Source: JACDER01 sp963842575
Lineage (GTDB): Bacteria; Actinomycetota; Thermoleophilia; Gaiellales; Gaiellaceae
Assembly: GCA_963842575.1 (NCBI GenBank)
Contig: CAWJGS010000010.1
Location: forward strand, 558,001-622,000
DNA: 64,000 nucleotides
Direction: 5' to 3'
Positions 44,088 to 54,097 of this stretch are shown one piece after another. The first letter of the stretch is position 1, and the number at the start of each line of letters is the position of its first letter. The translations under genes were made by a program, and so were the position numbers. The notes beneath the pieces are model-generated. The model was not told the DNA's origin, searched no databases, and saw only the letters and a list, made by a program, of their open reading frames with translations.

Positions 44088-45224
44088 TTATCCCATCGTG
44101 TGCTGGAGGTCGTCTTGTCCACGCGCGGCCCAAGCCCATTCGGTCCCCTCGTGAACCGCCGCGTAGACGGAGTCGCGCAGCTCGTTCGCCTCGCGATCGA
44201 CAAGCGTCTTGGTGGGGTGACGGAGGATGATGCGGACGAGCACGTTCTTCTGGCCCGGTTGCAGGCCGAGCCGCTCGGCCGCCTGTGGCGGCAGCTCCTG
44301 GCCCGACGTTTCCGACAGCACCTCGATGGCCTCGACAGCGGCGGCGCGGTCGCCGAGCGCGGCCCGCACGCGGTCGCCGAGCTCCTCGGCGGTCGTTTCG
44401 GCGGCCACGGCGATAGAGAGATCGCGCCGGACAGGCGGCTGCGCCGACACGGGCCGGTAAGGCTCGAGGTCCCGCATCTGCGCGGCGACGCGGGGATCAG
44501 AGGAGCGCAACAGCCGGATGTCGTCGATGCCCTTGCGCAGCATCAACGCGCGGTCGAGACCGATGCCCATCGCGAGCCCCGTGTAGTCGGCCGACAAGCC
44601 GGCGCGTGCGAGCACCTCGGGCGCCGCCAGTCCGCACTCGAGCAGCTCCACCCAGCCCTCGCCGGCACGGACCTCGACCTCGAGTCCATCCCGCGTGTAG
44701 GGATGAACCGCAGGCAGACATCTGTAGGCGGCGGCCGGGACGAGCGCACCAACGACGACTGCAACCATCGCGCGAAGATCGTCGGCGCAGAGCCGGCCAT
44801 GGCGGACGCGCCAGAGGTCGAGCTGATGAGGCTCGCCAACGGAGAGCCGATCGATGCGATCGCGCCGGTAGACGAGTCCCGGGCAGGCAAGCAACACGTC
44901 TTCGTAGCCGGCGCGAGCCAGCGAACGCAGCAGGCCGGGAATCATGGCGCTGGTATGCGTCCGCAGGACCTCCGAGTCGCTCACGTAGCGCGTGTACCGC
45001 GCGTCGCGTGCCGCGGCCTCGGGGGCGTACCCGAGCAGCTCGTAGTTGTCCGTGACCCGCACGAGCGGGTGGGCGCGATGGACGATCACGTCGCAGTCCC
45101 AGGTCTCGCGCAACGCCGCCACAGCGTCGTGGACGAGGAGCTGAAGCGCGTGCGGCCCGTACGCCGCGTCTGTCAGATCCGGAAGAACCAGCGCCTTCCG
45201 ATAAGCAGCAGCAGAGATGAGCAT
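44088..45224 (-). CDS. Single-chain phenylalanyl-tRNA synthetase-like protein (PheS core plus FDX-ACB)
   Basis: About 378 residues. The class II core follows PheS: TRYVSDSEVLRTHTSAMIPG, GLVYRRDRIDRLSVGEPHQL (motif 2), and YTGLAMGIGLDRALMLRKGI (motif 3 with its Arg), then DDIRLLRSSDPR. The last 110 residues are a ferredoxin-fold anticodon-binding domain (SAQPPVRRDLSIAVAAETTA, HPTKTLVDREANELRDSVYA) normally at the end of PheT. The N-terminal coiled coil of PheS is absent. This is the architecture of mitochondrial PheRS, rare in bacteria. ATG with GGGAGGAAAG upstream, behind a Phe-containing leader peptide. It may charge tRNA-Phe as an alternative enzyme or have a new job. Confidence 0.82.
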   Translation of the reverse strand: MLISAAAYRKALVLPDLTDAAYGPHALQLLVHDAVAALRETWDCDVIVHRAHPLVRVTDNYELLGYAPEAAARDARYTRYVSDSEVLRTHTSAMIPGLLRSLARAGYEDVLLACPGLVYRRDRIDRLSVGEPHQLDLWRVRHGRLCADDLRAMVAVVVGALVPAAAYRCLPAVHPYTRDGLEVEVRAGEGWVELLECGLAAPEVLARAGLSADYTGLAMGIGLDRALMLRKGIDDIRLLRSSDPRVAAQMRDLEPYRPVSAQPPVRRDLSIAVAAETTAEELGDRVRAALGDRAAAVEAIEVLSETSGQELPPQAAERLGLQPGQKNVLVRIILRHPTKTLVDREANELRDSVYAAVHEGTEWAWAARGQDDLQHTMG

Positions 45225-45254
45225 CGTCTTTCCTCCCGAGGTCGTCGAAGCAGG

Positions 45255-45340
45255 AACCGGCGAAGCCCCGGCTCAGAACCCCGGAAGGAGAGGCCAGCTA
45301 GACGAGCAAGCCCCGCAGCCCGGAGACGAGCCGGGGCGGG
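45255..45340 (-). promoter_or_regulatory. Candidate attenuator-like leader with alternative hairpins
   Basis: In the transcript, segment A (45340-45328) can pair with B (45323-45312; 10 pairs with a 2-base bulge) or with C (45274-45265; 10 perfect pairs, GCCCCGGCTC with GAGCCGGGGC). C can also form a local hairpin with 45261-45255. A begins just behind the two Phe codons of the leader peptide. No T-run follows, so control may act on translation. Structure is seen, function inferred. Confidence 0.45.
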
Positions 45341-45372
45341 AGAAAGGCGAAGCGCATCGTCAGCACTGCCAT
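45298..45372 (-). CDS. 24-residue leader peptide upstream of the PheRS-like gene
   Basis: ATG 45372 to TAG 45298: MAVLTMRFAFLPPRLVSGLR, then GLLV. Two Phe codons (TTC, TTT) separated by one Ala lie right before the segment that takes part in alternative hairpins. It ends 73 bases before the PheRS-like start. Phe content is modest compared with the pheST leader of E. coli (five Phe), so the leader role is plausible, not certain. Confidence 0.4.
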   Translation of the reverse strand: MAVLTMRFAFLPPRLVSGLRGLLV

Positions 45373-45407
45373 GAGCTCAGGATAGCGTGTGCCAGGCGAG
45401 GCGTCGC

Positions 45408-47223
45408 TCAGCCTGGCAGGGTGAAAGTGAAGGTCGAGCCCTTGTCGATTTCCGACTCGACCCATATCCGTCCACCGTGCAACTCGATCAGCTTCTTCGA
45501 CAAGGCAAGGCCGAGGCCTGTTCCCTCGCGCTGCTCGGCGCCGAGATCGGTCTGCTGGAACTCCTCGAAGATGCGCTCCTGGTCCCCGGAGGCGATCCCG
45601 GGGCCGGTGTCTTTCACCGAGACCAGCACCTCGCCGTTTTGCTGGGCGGAGCTGACCTCCACGCTTCCACCCGGCGGGCGTGAACTTGACCGCGTTACTG
45701 AGCAGGTTGAAGACGACCTGGCGGATGCGGCGCTCGTCTCCCTCGACCAGCTCGACCTCGGAATTTGGCTCGAGCGTGAGCGGCGACGCCGTTCTTGACG
45801 GCGCGCTCCCTGACCATGACCACGCCGCGCTCCAGCGCTTCGCGCACGGAGAAGGCGGCTCAGTTCGAGCTCGACCTGCCCGGCCTCCACCTTGGACAGG
45901 TCGAGCACGTCGTTGATCAGGGCGAGCAGGTGGTTGGCGGAGCCGTGGATGTCCTCCAGGTACTCCTCCTGCTTGTCGTTGACCTGGCCGAAGAGCTTCT
46001 GCTGCAGCACCTGGGTGAAGCCGATGATCGCGTTCAGCGGCGTCCGCAGCTCGTGGCTCATGTTGGCCAGGAACTCGGACTTGTGCTTGGCTCGCCACCT
46101 CGAGCGCCTTCGTGCGCTCGGCCACCTTGCGCTCCAGGCCCCCGATCAGCTCCTGCACGTGCTCGGCCATCGTGTTGAAGGCGGTGGCGAGCGCTCCCAG
46201 CTCGTCCTTGCGGTCGAGCTCGATGCGCTCGTCGTAGGCGCCTGCCCCGATCGCCTCGGCCGCCACCTGCAGGCGCTTGATCGGGCGCACGAGCCGGCGG
46301 GCAAGCAGGATGGAGAGCGCGACGGCGGCCAGGACGAAGGCGGCGATCAGCAGTGCCGTCTTCCAGATCTTCCCGCGCAGGGGGGCGAAGGCGGCGCTCT
46401 CGGGCTGCTCGACGAACACCTTCCAGCCGACCAGTTCGACGGTCGCCCAGGTGCTCAGCACCTTTACGCCGTGGAAGTTCCGGCCGACAGTCGATCCGGT
46501 GCTCGACGAAGCCAGGGCTCTCGTCACCTGGGGAAGAGACAAGGAGCGATGTGTGAAAGCGGCGCTGCTCGGGAGCGCGATGGGTACGCCTCTGTCGTCG
46601 ACCGCGTAGACGTATCCGGACGTCCCGAGACGGGTCTGCCCGACGAGCTTCTGAATGACTACGAGATCGAGCGTCTGGCCGAAGAATCCGGTTCCTGCCC
46701 TAGCTTCGTTCACCGCTGCCCCCAGCTTCCGAAATGACCACCTCCATCACTCTTGCCTCGGGGTTGGACAGGGCCGTGGCGCCTGCACAGAGCCGAAGAA
46801 GATTCCCGTCTCCCTCGCCTGCTGAATCGAACGATCATGCAAGAAGTTCCCCTTGACCGGGGTCAGCCCGCCGCCCGTCAGTTGCGAGCGTCTTGTGCCC
46901 GGCACCGTCCACGTAGAACGCCTCGGTCGCGTGGGTCGTCGAGCAAGGGTTGAAGCACCGCGCCCAGTGCCTCGAACTCCAGGTATCGGCCCCACATCGC
47001 CTTCATTTGCTCTTTCAGGTCCAGGAAGTACTGGTCGGATCGTGACCGCAACGGACTTCGCCTTCTCCTGCTGCAGCCGGATCAGCGCCGCCTTGTTGTC
47101 GTTGTAGGAGGAGTCGAGCAGGTAGACGCTGATCCCGATCGCGGGCACGGCCACGAGCAGGACGAACACGGCGATGTACTTGGCCGAGAGCGATGAAAGC
47201 CACCGGGCGACCCGCTCGCTCAT
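45408..47223 (-). CDS. Membrane sensor histidine kinase with extracytoplasmic domain and HAMP, multiply frameshifted
   Basis: Two helices (YIAVFVLLVAVPAIGISVYL near the start and KTALLIAAFVLAAVALSILL later) flank a Cache-like sensory part (QKLVGQTRLGTSGYVYAVDD). Then HAMP (RRLVRPIKRLQVAAEAIGAG), a coiled coil, the H-box FLANMSHELRTPLNAIIGFT, N-box VVFNLLSNAVKFTPAGGSVE, and G-boxes VKDTGPGIASGDQERIF and EGTGLGLALSKKLIELHGGR. At least six slips, yet all boxes are intact, so errors in the sequence are more likely than decay. No response regulator is next to it. Confidence 0.8.
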
Positions 47224-47243
47224 CGGCCGACCACCCACCGGAT

Positions 47244-47734
47244 CTAGCCCTTACCGAAGCTGTACGTCCCGTCCCAGTGCCAGAGGTTCTGGAATCGACG
47301 TATCAGCCGTGACCCGTACACGGAGGTGGAACCCGGCGAGCGTTCCCGTCCCGTCCGAGATCGTGCACAGTCCTTTCCCGCTCGCGGAGATGAAGCAAGC
47401 AATGGCCGGTTGCGACGGTGCCGCGCTTCACGTAGATGACGATGTCGCTGTCCAGCGCGGTCGGACTGGCCTTCTGGAAGTAGAAGATCTTCGAGCCCGC
47501 CTTGAGCGCCTTGACGTTCGAGGTCCTTATCGTGCAGTAGGCGCCGACGAGCCCGGTGAAGCCCGAGCAGTCCTTCGTCGCGTGGAATGCCTTCGTCTTT
47601 CGGGGCGCCTGGGTCTGAGAGGATGCAGCCGATACGCAGAGCCCGAGAGCGGCCAGCAAGACAACTCCGGTCGCAAGCCGAACTCGTGGCCTGTTCGCTT
47701 TCGAGGTCGATCTTCGGATGAGCTGGTTCCACAT
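47244..47734 (-). CDS. Uncharacterised secreted protein, frameshifted near the end
   Basis: Starts at ATG 47734 with a basic N terminus and signal helix (RLATGVVLLAALGLCVSAAS). Mature part: FHATKDCSGFTGLVGAYCTI, RTSNVKALKAGSKIFYFQKA, SDIVIYVKRGTVATGHCLLH with three or four cysteines; after a slip near 47390 the end is FQNLWHWDGTYSFGKG. About 160 residues, beta-rich, a type common as small allene-oxide-cyclase-barrel-like secreted proteins, but that label is a guess. 20 bases upstream of the kinase, same strand. Confidence 0.6.
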
Positions 47735-47892
47735 CGTCCCTACCTCCTTAGGTGAGCCCAGTGGATAAACCTCTCCTTCGTGACCGCCTTGATCCTCTCA
47801 CTCTGTGCAGATCGTGGCTAGCTGGGTACCCAGTGGCGTGTCACGGGGGGTTAACCGCCCCAGAGAGGGCCACATGAATCGCCCGGCTTCGC

Positions 47893-48535
47893 TCAGGGTG
47901 TAGCCGGGAGCTCGTGCACCGGCACCGAGTAACGCCGCCGCGCAATCTCGATGAGGCCTTGCTCGAGCCATTCCGTCTCGTCGCGCCCGGACGCAACGAA
48001 CACGATCGCGTCCGCAGGGAACTCCCGCAAACCCTCGTCGATCGCCTGCAGCGGGTCGTGCGAGCCGACATGGCCTGTCGCGTCGAGCCCGAGCTCCTCG
48101 AGCACCCGGAGCGTCGCAGCGAGATCGTCGGTCGCGCGCTCGTATGCGCGCTCGTCCCCCGTCACCCGCGCGACGCGCGAGCTCACAGCGGGTGCCACGA
48201 CGAGGACGATCGGTTTGGCGTCCTCCGGTTGGCCCGGCAGGCGTTCGAGGACACCCCTGGTCGCAGCGTCGTCGATGACGAGGAGTATGCGGTGGAGCCC
48301 GTCCTCGGCCGGCGGCGCGCCTCCTTCGAAGGCGGCGGAGCCTGCTTCCACCGCCGGGTCGCGAGGACGCCGCATCGCGACGACGGCAAGGGCAACGAGA
48401 ACGACGGCTCCGATCGCGCCGACGATCAGGAATGGGACGAGCCCGGCGTCGGCCGCCCACAGGATCAGGAACAAGAGCCCGAGCCCGACGAGCGTGACCG
48501 GGATGGCCAGAAACTCTGTTCTTGCGTCTCTTCAT
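47893..48535 (-). CDS. Membrane-anchored USP-like protein, frameshift near the start
   Basis: ATG 48535 (MKRRKN), a one-base slip, then EFLAIPVTLVGLGLLFLILW and VPFLIVGAIGAVVLVALAVV: two helices. The soluble part starts EDGLHRILLVIDDAATRGVL and has VLVVAPAVSSRVARVTGDER, LDATGHVGSHDPLQAIDEGL and FPADAIVFVASGRDETEWLE, the nucleotide-binding-like layout of universal-stress proteins. Last gene of the long zwf-cyd run; overlaps the DUF4239-like stop (ATGA). Confidence 0.7.
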
Positions 48536-49360
48536 CGTTGTGCTCCTCCTTTGAGCGACGTGCTGCGGGCAGGCGCAGCCGGCGGCAGCGTCATCGACGC
48601 GCGAACCGACACCAGCGGGGTCGAGGGGACGGTGATCAGCCCGCGGGTCGGCCGGTCGAGGTCGAACGTCACGAGCAACAGGAGTGTCACGAGGACGTGC
48701 GGCTGCGATCATCGCGATCAGCCCGCGGCCGAGGACCGAGATGTGCAGGGCGAGCAGTCCGAGAGCCGCTGCCGCGCCGAGCACTTCGAGCGCCAGCACC
48801 GGACCAGGAACACGGTTGTTGAGAGCCGAGAGGCGCGCGGACTGCGAGTCGATCGTGGTGTTCAGGCTGTCGACGTAGAGCCGCTCAGCGCTGGCGACCG
48901 GCGCCGCGGCGATGGCCTGGCCCGCGAGGCGCCACAGCCGTCGCTGGAGCACGCCCTGCTTGGCGGTCGTGCGTCGCATGCCCGGGCTGTCGGGTACCTC
49001 CAGCGAGATCGCGATCGCCCGGTCGGTGTACTCGCGCAGCAGGGCAAGCGAGCGGGTCCGGGCAGGTTCGGCGATCAACTGGGCACGGAGGTACGTCGTT
49101 CCGATTGCGTTCGCCTCGGTGACCGTGGCGGCGCGCCGGTCTTCGTAGCGGCCGACTGCGAGCGAGAGCCCGAAGGCCAGGATCAGACCGACGACACCGA
49201 GCAAGGCCCCCTGGAGCACGCCGAACGGCTCGCGCACCCTGGTGTCGCGTTCGCGCAGGTAATAGCCGAATGCATATCCGGCAGCCGTCGCCGCTCCGAC
49301 GACCGCCAGGAGGATGAGCGCAACCGCCCAGGTCGGAAGCGAGAAGAACAGCGAGTTCAA
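48532..49360 (-). CDS. DUF4239-like membrane protein, frameshift near 48700
   Basis: ATG 49360. Helix AVALILLAVVGAATAAGYAF, a second helix (LLGVVGLILAFGLSLAVGRY), then a long extracytoplasmic helix pair (NAIGTTYLRAQLIAEPARTR, LWRLAGQAIAAAPVASAERL) and helices LEVLGAAAALGLLALHISVL. After the slip the frame reads VTLLLLVTFDLDRPTRGLIT and VSVRASMTLPPAAPARST before TGA. About 275 residues; layout fits bestrophin-like/DUF4239 proteins. 20 bases behind cydC. Confidence 0.7.
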
Positions 49361-49380
49361 CGCCGCAGCCTCACCGCGCG

Positions 49381-51015
49381 TCAGCCGAGCGAGACGATGT
49401 CCTCGACGCGGTCGAGCCCTTCGGGACGGTGGGTGATGAGCAGGACCGTGCGACCTCCGGATGATTCGAGGGCGTCTTCGACAACCGAGCGGGCGGTCTC
49501 CGGGTCGAGGTGCGCGGTCGGCTCGTCGAGGACGAGAACGGGCGCATCGGAGAGGAGCGCGCGGGCAATCGTGAGGCGCTGCCGCTGGCCGCCCGACAGC
49601 TTGCTCCCGTCCTCCCCCACAAGCGTCTCGAGCCCGTCCGGCAGGGACGCGACCCAGTCACGAAGGTGCGCACGGCGGAGCGCCAGGTCCAGCTCGGCCT
49701 CGGTCGCGCCCGGCTTGGCCAGAAGCAGGTTGGCACGGATGGTGGAGTCAAACACGTGAGCCTCCTGCCCCGCGAGCGCGAATGTGGCCCGGACCTCGTC
49801 CTGCCGGTACTCGGAGAGCGGGTGGCCCCCAAGCGTCACCCGGCCCTTCTCCGGATCGAGGAAGCGGAGAAGGAGGTTTGTGACGGTCGTCTTGCCCGCG
49901 CCACTCGGTCCGACAAGCGCAACGCGGCTACCCGGGTCGAGCCGGAGGTTGAAATCCTCGAGCGCGGCGGGCTCGTCGCGGCCGTAGCGCGCGGTGACGC
50001 CCTTCAGCTCGACGGACGGGACCGCCGGAGGGGCAAGAGGCGCCTCGGGGTCTCTGACCGCCGGCTCTCGGTCGATCAGGTCGAGTACGCGCGTACCGGA
50101 TGTCAGCGACTCCGAGAGCTCCCGCGCGGCCGAGGGCAGCTCCGCAACCGACTCGAATGATGCGAACGCGAGAAGGGCGAGCATCGCCACCAGCACGCCG
50201 TCGAGCGCCCCCGTCTCATGGGCCTGAACGGAAACTGCGAGCACGCCCACGACCGTCAGCCCGCCTACGAGGATCGCGAGGCCGGCGCCGAGGCCGTTCA
50301 CGAGCGCGCCGCGCCGGCCGAGGCGGTCGAGCTCGCGGTCGGCACGCCGGATCCGCTCGAGCGTCCGCTCCTCGTCGCCGTAGACCACGAGCTCCGGGGC
50401 GGCTCGCATCAGCTCGGCGATCTCCGCGGTGAGCTCGCCCCTGGCCGGCGCGAGCCGCAGCCCTGCCGCGCGGCCGAGGCGACCTGTGACCAGCGGGACT
50501 GCGAGGCCGCCCACGGCAAGGCCCACCGCAAGCACGACCGCCGCCGACGGCAGGAACGCCGCGGTCGCCCCGACACACGCCGCTCCAGCCGCGACCGCGA
50601 CGAGCACCGGGCCGACGCCTCTGAGGTACAGGCCCTGCAGGGCGTCCACGTCGCCGACCATCCGCGCCATGAGATCGCCCTGACGGAATCCCTCGAGCTC
50701 AGCCGGAGCGAGCGGCTCGATTCGCTCGTAGAACCGGGCGCGGACACGCCCGAGCGCCCGTAGCACGAGGTCGTGCGACCAGAGCCTGTCGGCGTATCGC
50801 GCGATCGGTCGAGCGAGGCCGAAGAAGCGCACGGCCACGATCGCCGTGGTCAGCGAGAGGATGGCGGGACGTTCGGCGGCGCGCGAGATCAGATACCCGG
50901 CGAAGGCCATCAGCGCGACGCCGAAGACGACCGTCAGCGTTCCCAGCGCAGCCGAAACCAGGATGCGGGAGCGGGCGATTCCCGAGAGCGCGAGCAGGCG
51001 GCGAAGGACGGCCAC
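49381..51015 (-). CDS. cydC: Thiol-reductant ABC exporter subunit CydC
   Basis: 544 residues in one frame: six-helix exporter domain (FGVALMAFAGYLISRAAERP is a CydC hallmark) and ABC domain with Walker A VGPSGAGKTTVTNLLLRF, signature LSGGQRQRLTIARALLSD, Walker B VLVLDEPTAHLD. CydDC exports cysteine/glutathione-type thiols and is needed to mature cytochrome bd. GTG 51015 overlaps the cydD stop by one base. Confidence 0.93.
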   Translation of the reverse strand: MAVLRRLLALSGIARSRILVSAALGTLTVVFGVALMAFAGYLISRAAERPAILSLTTAIVAVRFFGLARPIARYADRLWSHDLVLRALGRVRARFYERIEPLAPAELEGFRQGDLMARMVGDVDALQGLYLRGVGPVLVAVAAGAACVGATAAFLPSAAVVLAVGLAVGGLAVPLVTGRLGRAAGLRLAPARGELTAEIAELMRAAPELVVYGDEERTLERIRRADRELDRLGRRGALVNGLGAGLAILVGGLTVVGVLAVSVQAHETGALDGVLVAMLALLAFASFESVAELPSAARELSESLTSGTRVLDLIDREPAVRDPEAPLAPPAVPSVELKGVTARYGRDEPAALEDFNLRLDPGSRVALVGPSGAGKTTVTNLLLRFLDPEKGRVTLGGHPLSEYRQDEVRATFALAGQEAHVFDSTIRANLLLAKPGATEAELDLALRRAHLRDWVASLPDGLETLVGEDGSKLSGGQRQRLTIARALLSDAPVLVLDEPTAHLDPETARSVVEDALESSGGRTVLLITHRPEGLDRVEDIVSLG

Positions 51016-52689
51016 TAGGCGACCGCCTCCACGAGTGGTTCCACGACCCGACCGCTGTCGAGCCGGACGACGCGGTCGGCACGGGCGGCGAGCTCTGGGC
51101 GGTGGACGATGAGCAGGACGGTGCGGTTCGCGCCCAGCTGATCGATCGCGTCCGCGACGATCTCGGCGCTCGCCGGATCGAGGTTCGCGGTCGGTTCGTC
51201 GAGGACGACGAACGGCGCGTCGCGCAAGAACGCCCGCGCCAGCGCGATCCGCTGGGTCTGCCCGGCCGACAGAGGACGACCCCCGTCGCCGACAAGCGTG
51301 TCGTAGCCGCTCGGCAGCTCACGTATGAACTCGCCGGCACCGGCAAGCGCGGCCGCTTCCCGGACCAGGTCGTCGGCTGCGGAAGGGTCGCCGAGACGGA
51401 TGTTCTCCGCGACCGTCCCACGCAGCAGCGTCGGCCGCTGCGGCACCCATGCCAGCTGCCGGCGCCACTCCTCCGGCGCACACCGAGCGACGTCGGCGCC
51501 TCCTGCGGTGACGCGGCCCTCGCTGGGCTCGGACAGTCGAAGCAGCAGGGAGGCGATCGTGCTCTTTCCGGATCCGCTCGGCCCGACCAGAGCGACCGTC
51601 TCACCCGGCTCCAGCTCGAGGTCGATCCCCTGCAGCACCGGTACCGGCCGGCCCGGGTAGCGGAACCCGACGTTCTCGAGCCGGATCGACGTCGTGCGCA
51701 GGTCCGGCGCCGCCTCCCGCCCGTGCGAAACGGTCGGACGCGCGTCGATCAGGTCGAGCATCCGTCCGGCGACGGCCGCGCCGTCGGCGCTGGCGTGGAA
51801 CTGCGCCGCCAGGTTGCGCAGCGGCGCGTAGAGCTCGGGCGCGAGGACGAGCACGGTCAGCCCCGCCTCGAATCCCAGGCCGCCGTCGACCAGGCGTACC
51901 CCCACCGTCACGGCCACGAGCGCGATGCCGAGCGTGGCCGCGAGCTCGAGCACCGCGCCCGAGAGGAATGCCACGCGTAGCGTCCCCATGGTCGCGCGCC
52001 GGTACCGGTCGCTCACGGCCGCGATCTGCTCGGCCTGCGCCCGGCTCCGGTTGAAGGCGCGGAGCGTGGGTAGCCCCCGAACCACGTCGGCGAAGTGGTT
52101 CGCGAGGAGGGACAGCGCCTGCCAGCGTTCCTGCGTTCGACGCTCCGTATACCGGCCGATGAGCCACATGAAGACCGGCACGAGCGGAAGCGTCACCAGC
52201 ATGACCCCTGCGGAGGTGAGGTCGATCGCCGCCACGAGCGAGAGCACCGCGACGGGAACGATCGCGGCCAGGATGACCTGGGGCAGGTACCGCGCGAACG
52301 TCGTCTCGAGTGCGTCGACGCCCGGCAACGGCGACCGTGGCCACCTCGGTGCTCTCGGTGCCGTCGAGGGCTGCCGGATTGCCGGTGAGCCGGCGCTGGA
52401 CGACCTCGAGCCGGAGCCGGGAGAGGATCCGCCCGGCCGCCCGCCGGCCGATCACCTCGAATCCCCACACCGTCGACGCACGCGTGACGACGACGGCGGC
52501 CAGCAACGCGAGCGGCAACGCGACCTGGCCGAGCGACGCGCCGGCGAACGAGCGCGCGGCGACACGGGCGAGAAGAACCGCCTGGGCGAGGACGAGCAGC
52601 GCCGCGACAAGTCCGAGCAGCGCATCTGCCGCAAGCGCGGCGCGCGCCTCCCGCGCTCGCCGCAGCAGGCGCGGATCGATCCCTCTCAA
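51015..52689 (-). CDS. cydD: Thiol-reductant ABC exporter subunit CydD, frameshift near 52320
   Basis: Starts at TTG 52689 (RGIDPRLLRRAREARAALAA). Exporter helices, then after the slip LETTFARYLPQVILAAIVPV, the CydD-typical block PLVPVFMWLIGRYTERRTQE, and the ABC domain: Walker A VGPSGSGKSTIASLLLRL, signature LSAGQTQRIALARAFLRD, Walker B FVVLDEPTANLD. About 558 residues after repair. TTGA overlap with the small gene upstream. Same operon as cydAB. Confidence 0.92.
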
Positions 52690-53036
52690 GCCGACTCGCT
52701 CGCCTCGGCCTCGTCCTCGAGGAGCGCAAGCACCGCGTTCGCCCAGTTGGCCACGTCGTCGAGGTGCTCCTGGTCGCGGATCGTCATGAAGCCCACCCTC
52801 AGGCTGTCGAGCTCCTGCTTCGTGAGCATCCGCCCCGGCTCCTCTTCGGGCGGGACGGTGGCGCCGCCCGAGTCAGCCTCCTGCCTCCGGGCGCCGGCGA
52901 AACGCGTAAGCCACTCGCGTCCGCCGGCTGCCTCGGCCAGCTGGTCGAGAAGCTCGTCGACCCGCTCGCGGCCCTCGGGCGTGAGCTCCGCCACCGCTCT
53001 GGCCAGGTACTCGGTGTGGTGATCGCTCGGCGACAC
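52686..53036 (-). CDS. Small uncharacterised protein between cydB and cydD
   Basis: 116 residues, GTG 53036. Two helical stretches (YLARAVAELTPEGRERVDEL and LDDVANWANAVLALLEDE) with an acidic, Pro-rich centre. Overlaps cydD (TTGA) and starts 17 bases after cydB, so it is a true operon member. No membrane helix, no family recognised. Might be an assembly helper or a regulator of bd oxidase. Confidence 0.7.
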   Translation of the reverse strand: MSPSDHHTEYLARAVAELTPEGRERVDELLDQLAEAAGGREWLTRFAGARRQEADSGGATVPPEEEPGRMLTKQELDSLRVGFMTIRDQEHLDDVANWANAVLALLEDEAEASESA

Positions 53037-53053
53037 GTTTCTCCTAGGGAGCG

Positions 53054-54097
53054 TCAGGGCTCAGGAGCAGGAGTCGGGGCCGCGCCGGACGGCAACTCCT
53101 CGCCACCGACCCGCGCGCGGAAGACGTGGTAGGTCCAGCCCTGGTAGAGGAGGATGACGGGGAGGAAGATCAGGGCGACCACGCTCATCACCGCCAGCGT
53201 GTAGTGGCTCGACGAGGCGTTGTCGACGGTCAGGCTGTTCGCGAAATCCGTGCTCGAGACCATGACCCGCGGATAGAGGCTCGCGAACACCGTCGCGACC
53301 CATGCCACCGTTGCCACCCCCGTGAGCGCGAACGCCCAGCCGCTTCGCCGCCTGGTCGTGACCACGAGCGAGAGGACGAGCGCGACGATCCCGACGAGCG
53401 CCGGGACGAGCGGCGCCGCCAGGCCCTTGTCGTTTCGGTCGACGGCCACGGCGACGGTCCAGGCGAGGAATCCGGTCACCACCAGCGCGACGGCGAGAGC
53501 AACGCGCCGTGCGGTCAGAGCAGCGCGCTCGCAGAGATCGCCGGTCGTGCGGAGGGTGAGATACGTCGCGCCGTGGTAGACGAACAGCAGAACCACCGAG
53601 ATCCCGCCCAGCACGGTGTAGCCGGTGAAGAGGTCGAAGAAGTCCCCGGTGTAGTCGCCGCTCGAGTTGATCGGGAGCCCGTACAGGAGGGCCGAGAGCC
53701 CGACACCCCAGACGAACGAGGCGCCGACGCTCCCGAGGGTGTTGGCCCACGTCCAGACCTTCCGCCAGCTCGCGCTCTTGGCCTTCTCGCGCCACTCGAA
53801 CGAGAGGACGCGGATGATCAGGCAGAAGAGAACGAGCAGGAGCGCGAGGTAGAAGCCGGAGAACATCGTCGCGTACCAGGTCGGAAAGGCCGCGAATGTC
53901 GCCGCGGCGGCGGTGACGAGCCAGACCTCGTTGCCGTCCCAGACCGGCCCGATCGACTGGAACATGGCGGATCGCTGGCGCTCGTTACGCGGGAGGAACG
54001 GCAACAGCATCCCGACGCCGAAGTCGAAGCCTTCGAGCAGGAAGTAGCCGCTCCAGAGGACGCCGACGAGGACGAACCAGAGGATCTGGAGATCCAT
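53054..54097 (-). CDS. cydB: Cytochrome bd oxidase subunit II (CydB)
   Basis: 347 residues, nine helices. LQILWFVLVGVLWSGYFLLE and GFDFGVGMLLPFLPRNERQR are the standard opening; IGPVWDGNEVWLVTAAAATF is the quinol-oxidase signature of CydB. Overlaps cydA by one base. Part of the quinol:O2 oxidoreductase in the membrane. Confidence 0.95.
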   Translation of the reverse strand: MDLQILWFVLVGVLWSGYFLLEGFDFGVGMLLPFLPRNERQRSAMFQSIGPVWDGNEVWLVTAAAATFAAFPTWYATMFSGFYLALLLVLFCLIIRVLSFEWREKAKSASWRKVWTWANTLGSVGASFVWGVGLSALLYGLPINSSGDYTGDFFDLFTGYTVLGGISVVLLFVYHGATYLTLRTTGDLCERAALTARRVALAVALVVTGFLAWTVAVAVDRNDKGLAAPLVPALVGIVALVLSLVVTTRRRSGWAFALTGVATVAWVATVFASLYPRVMVSSTDFANSLTVDNASSSHYTLAVMSVVALIFLPVILLYQGWTYHVFRARVGGEELPSGAAPTPAPEP

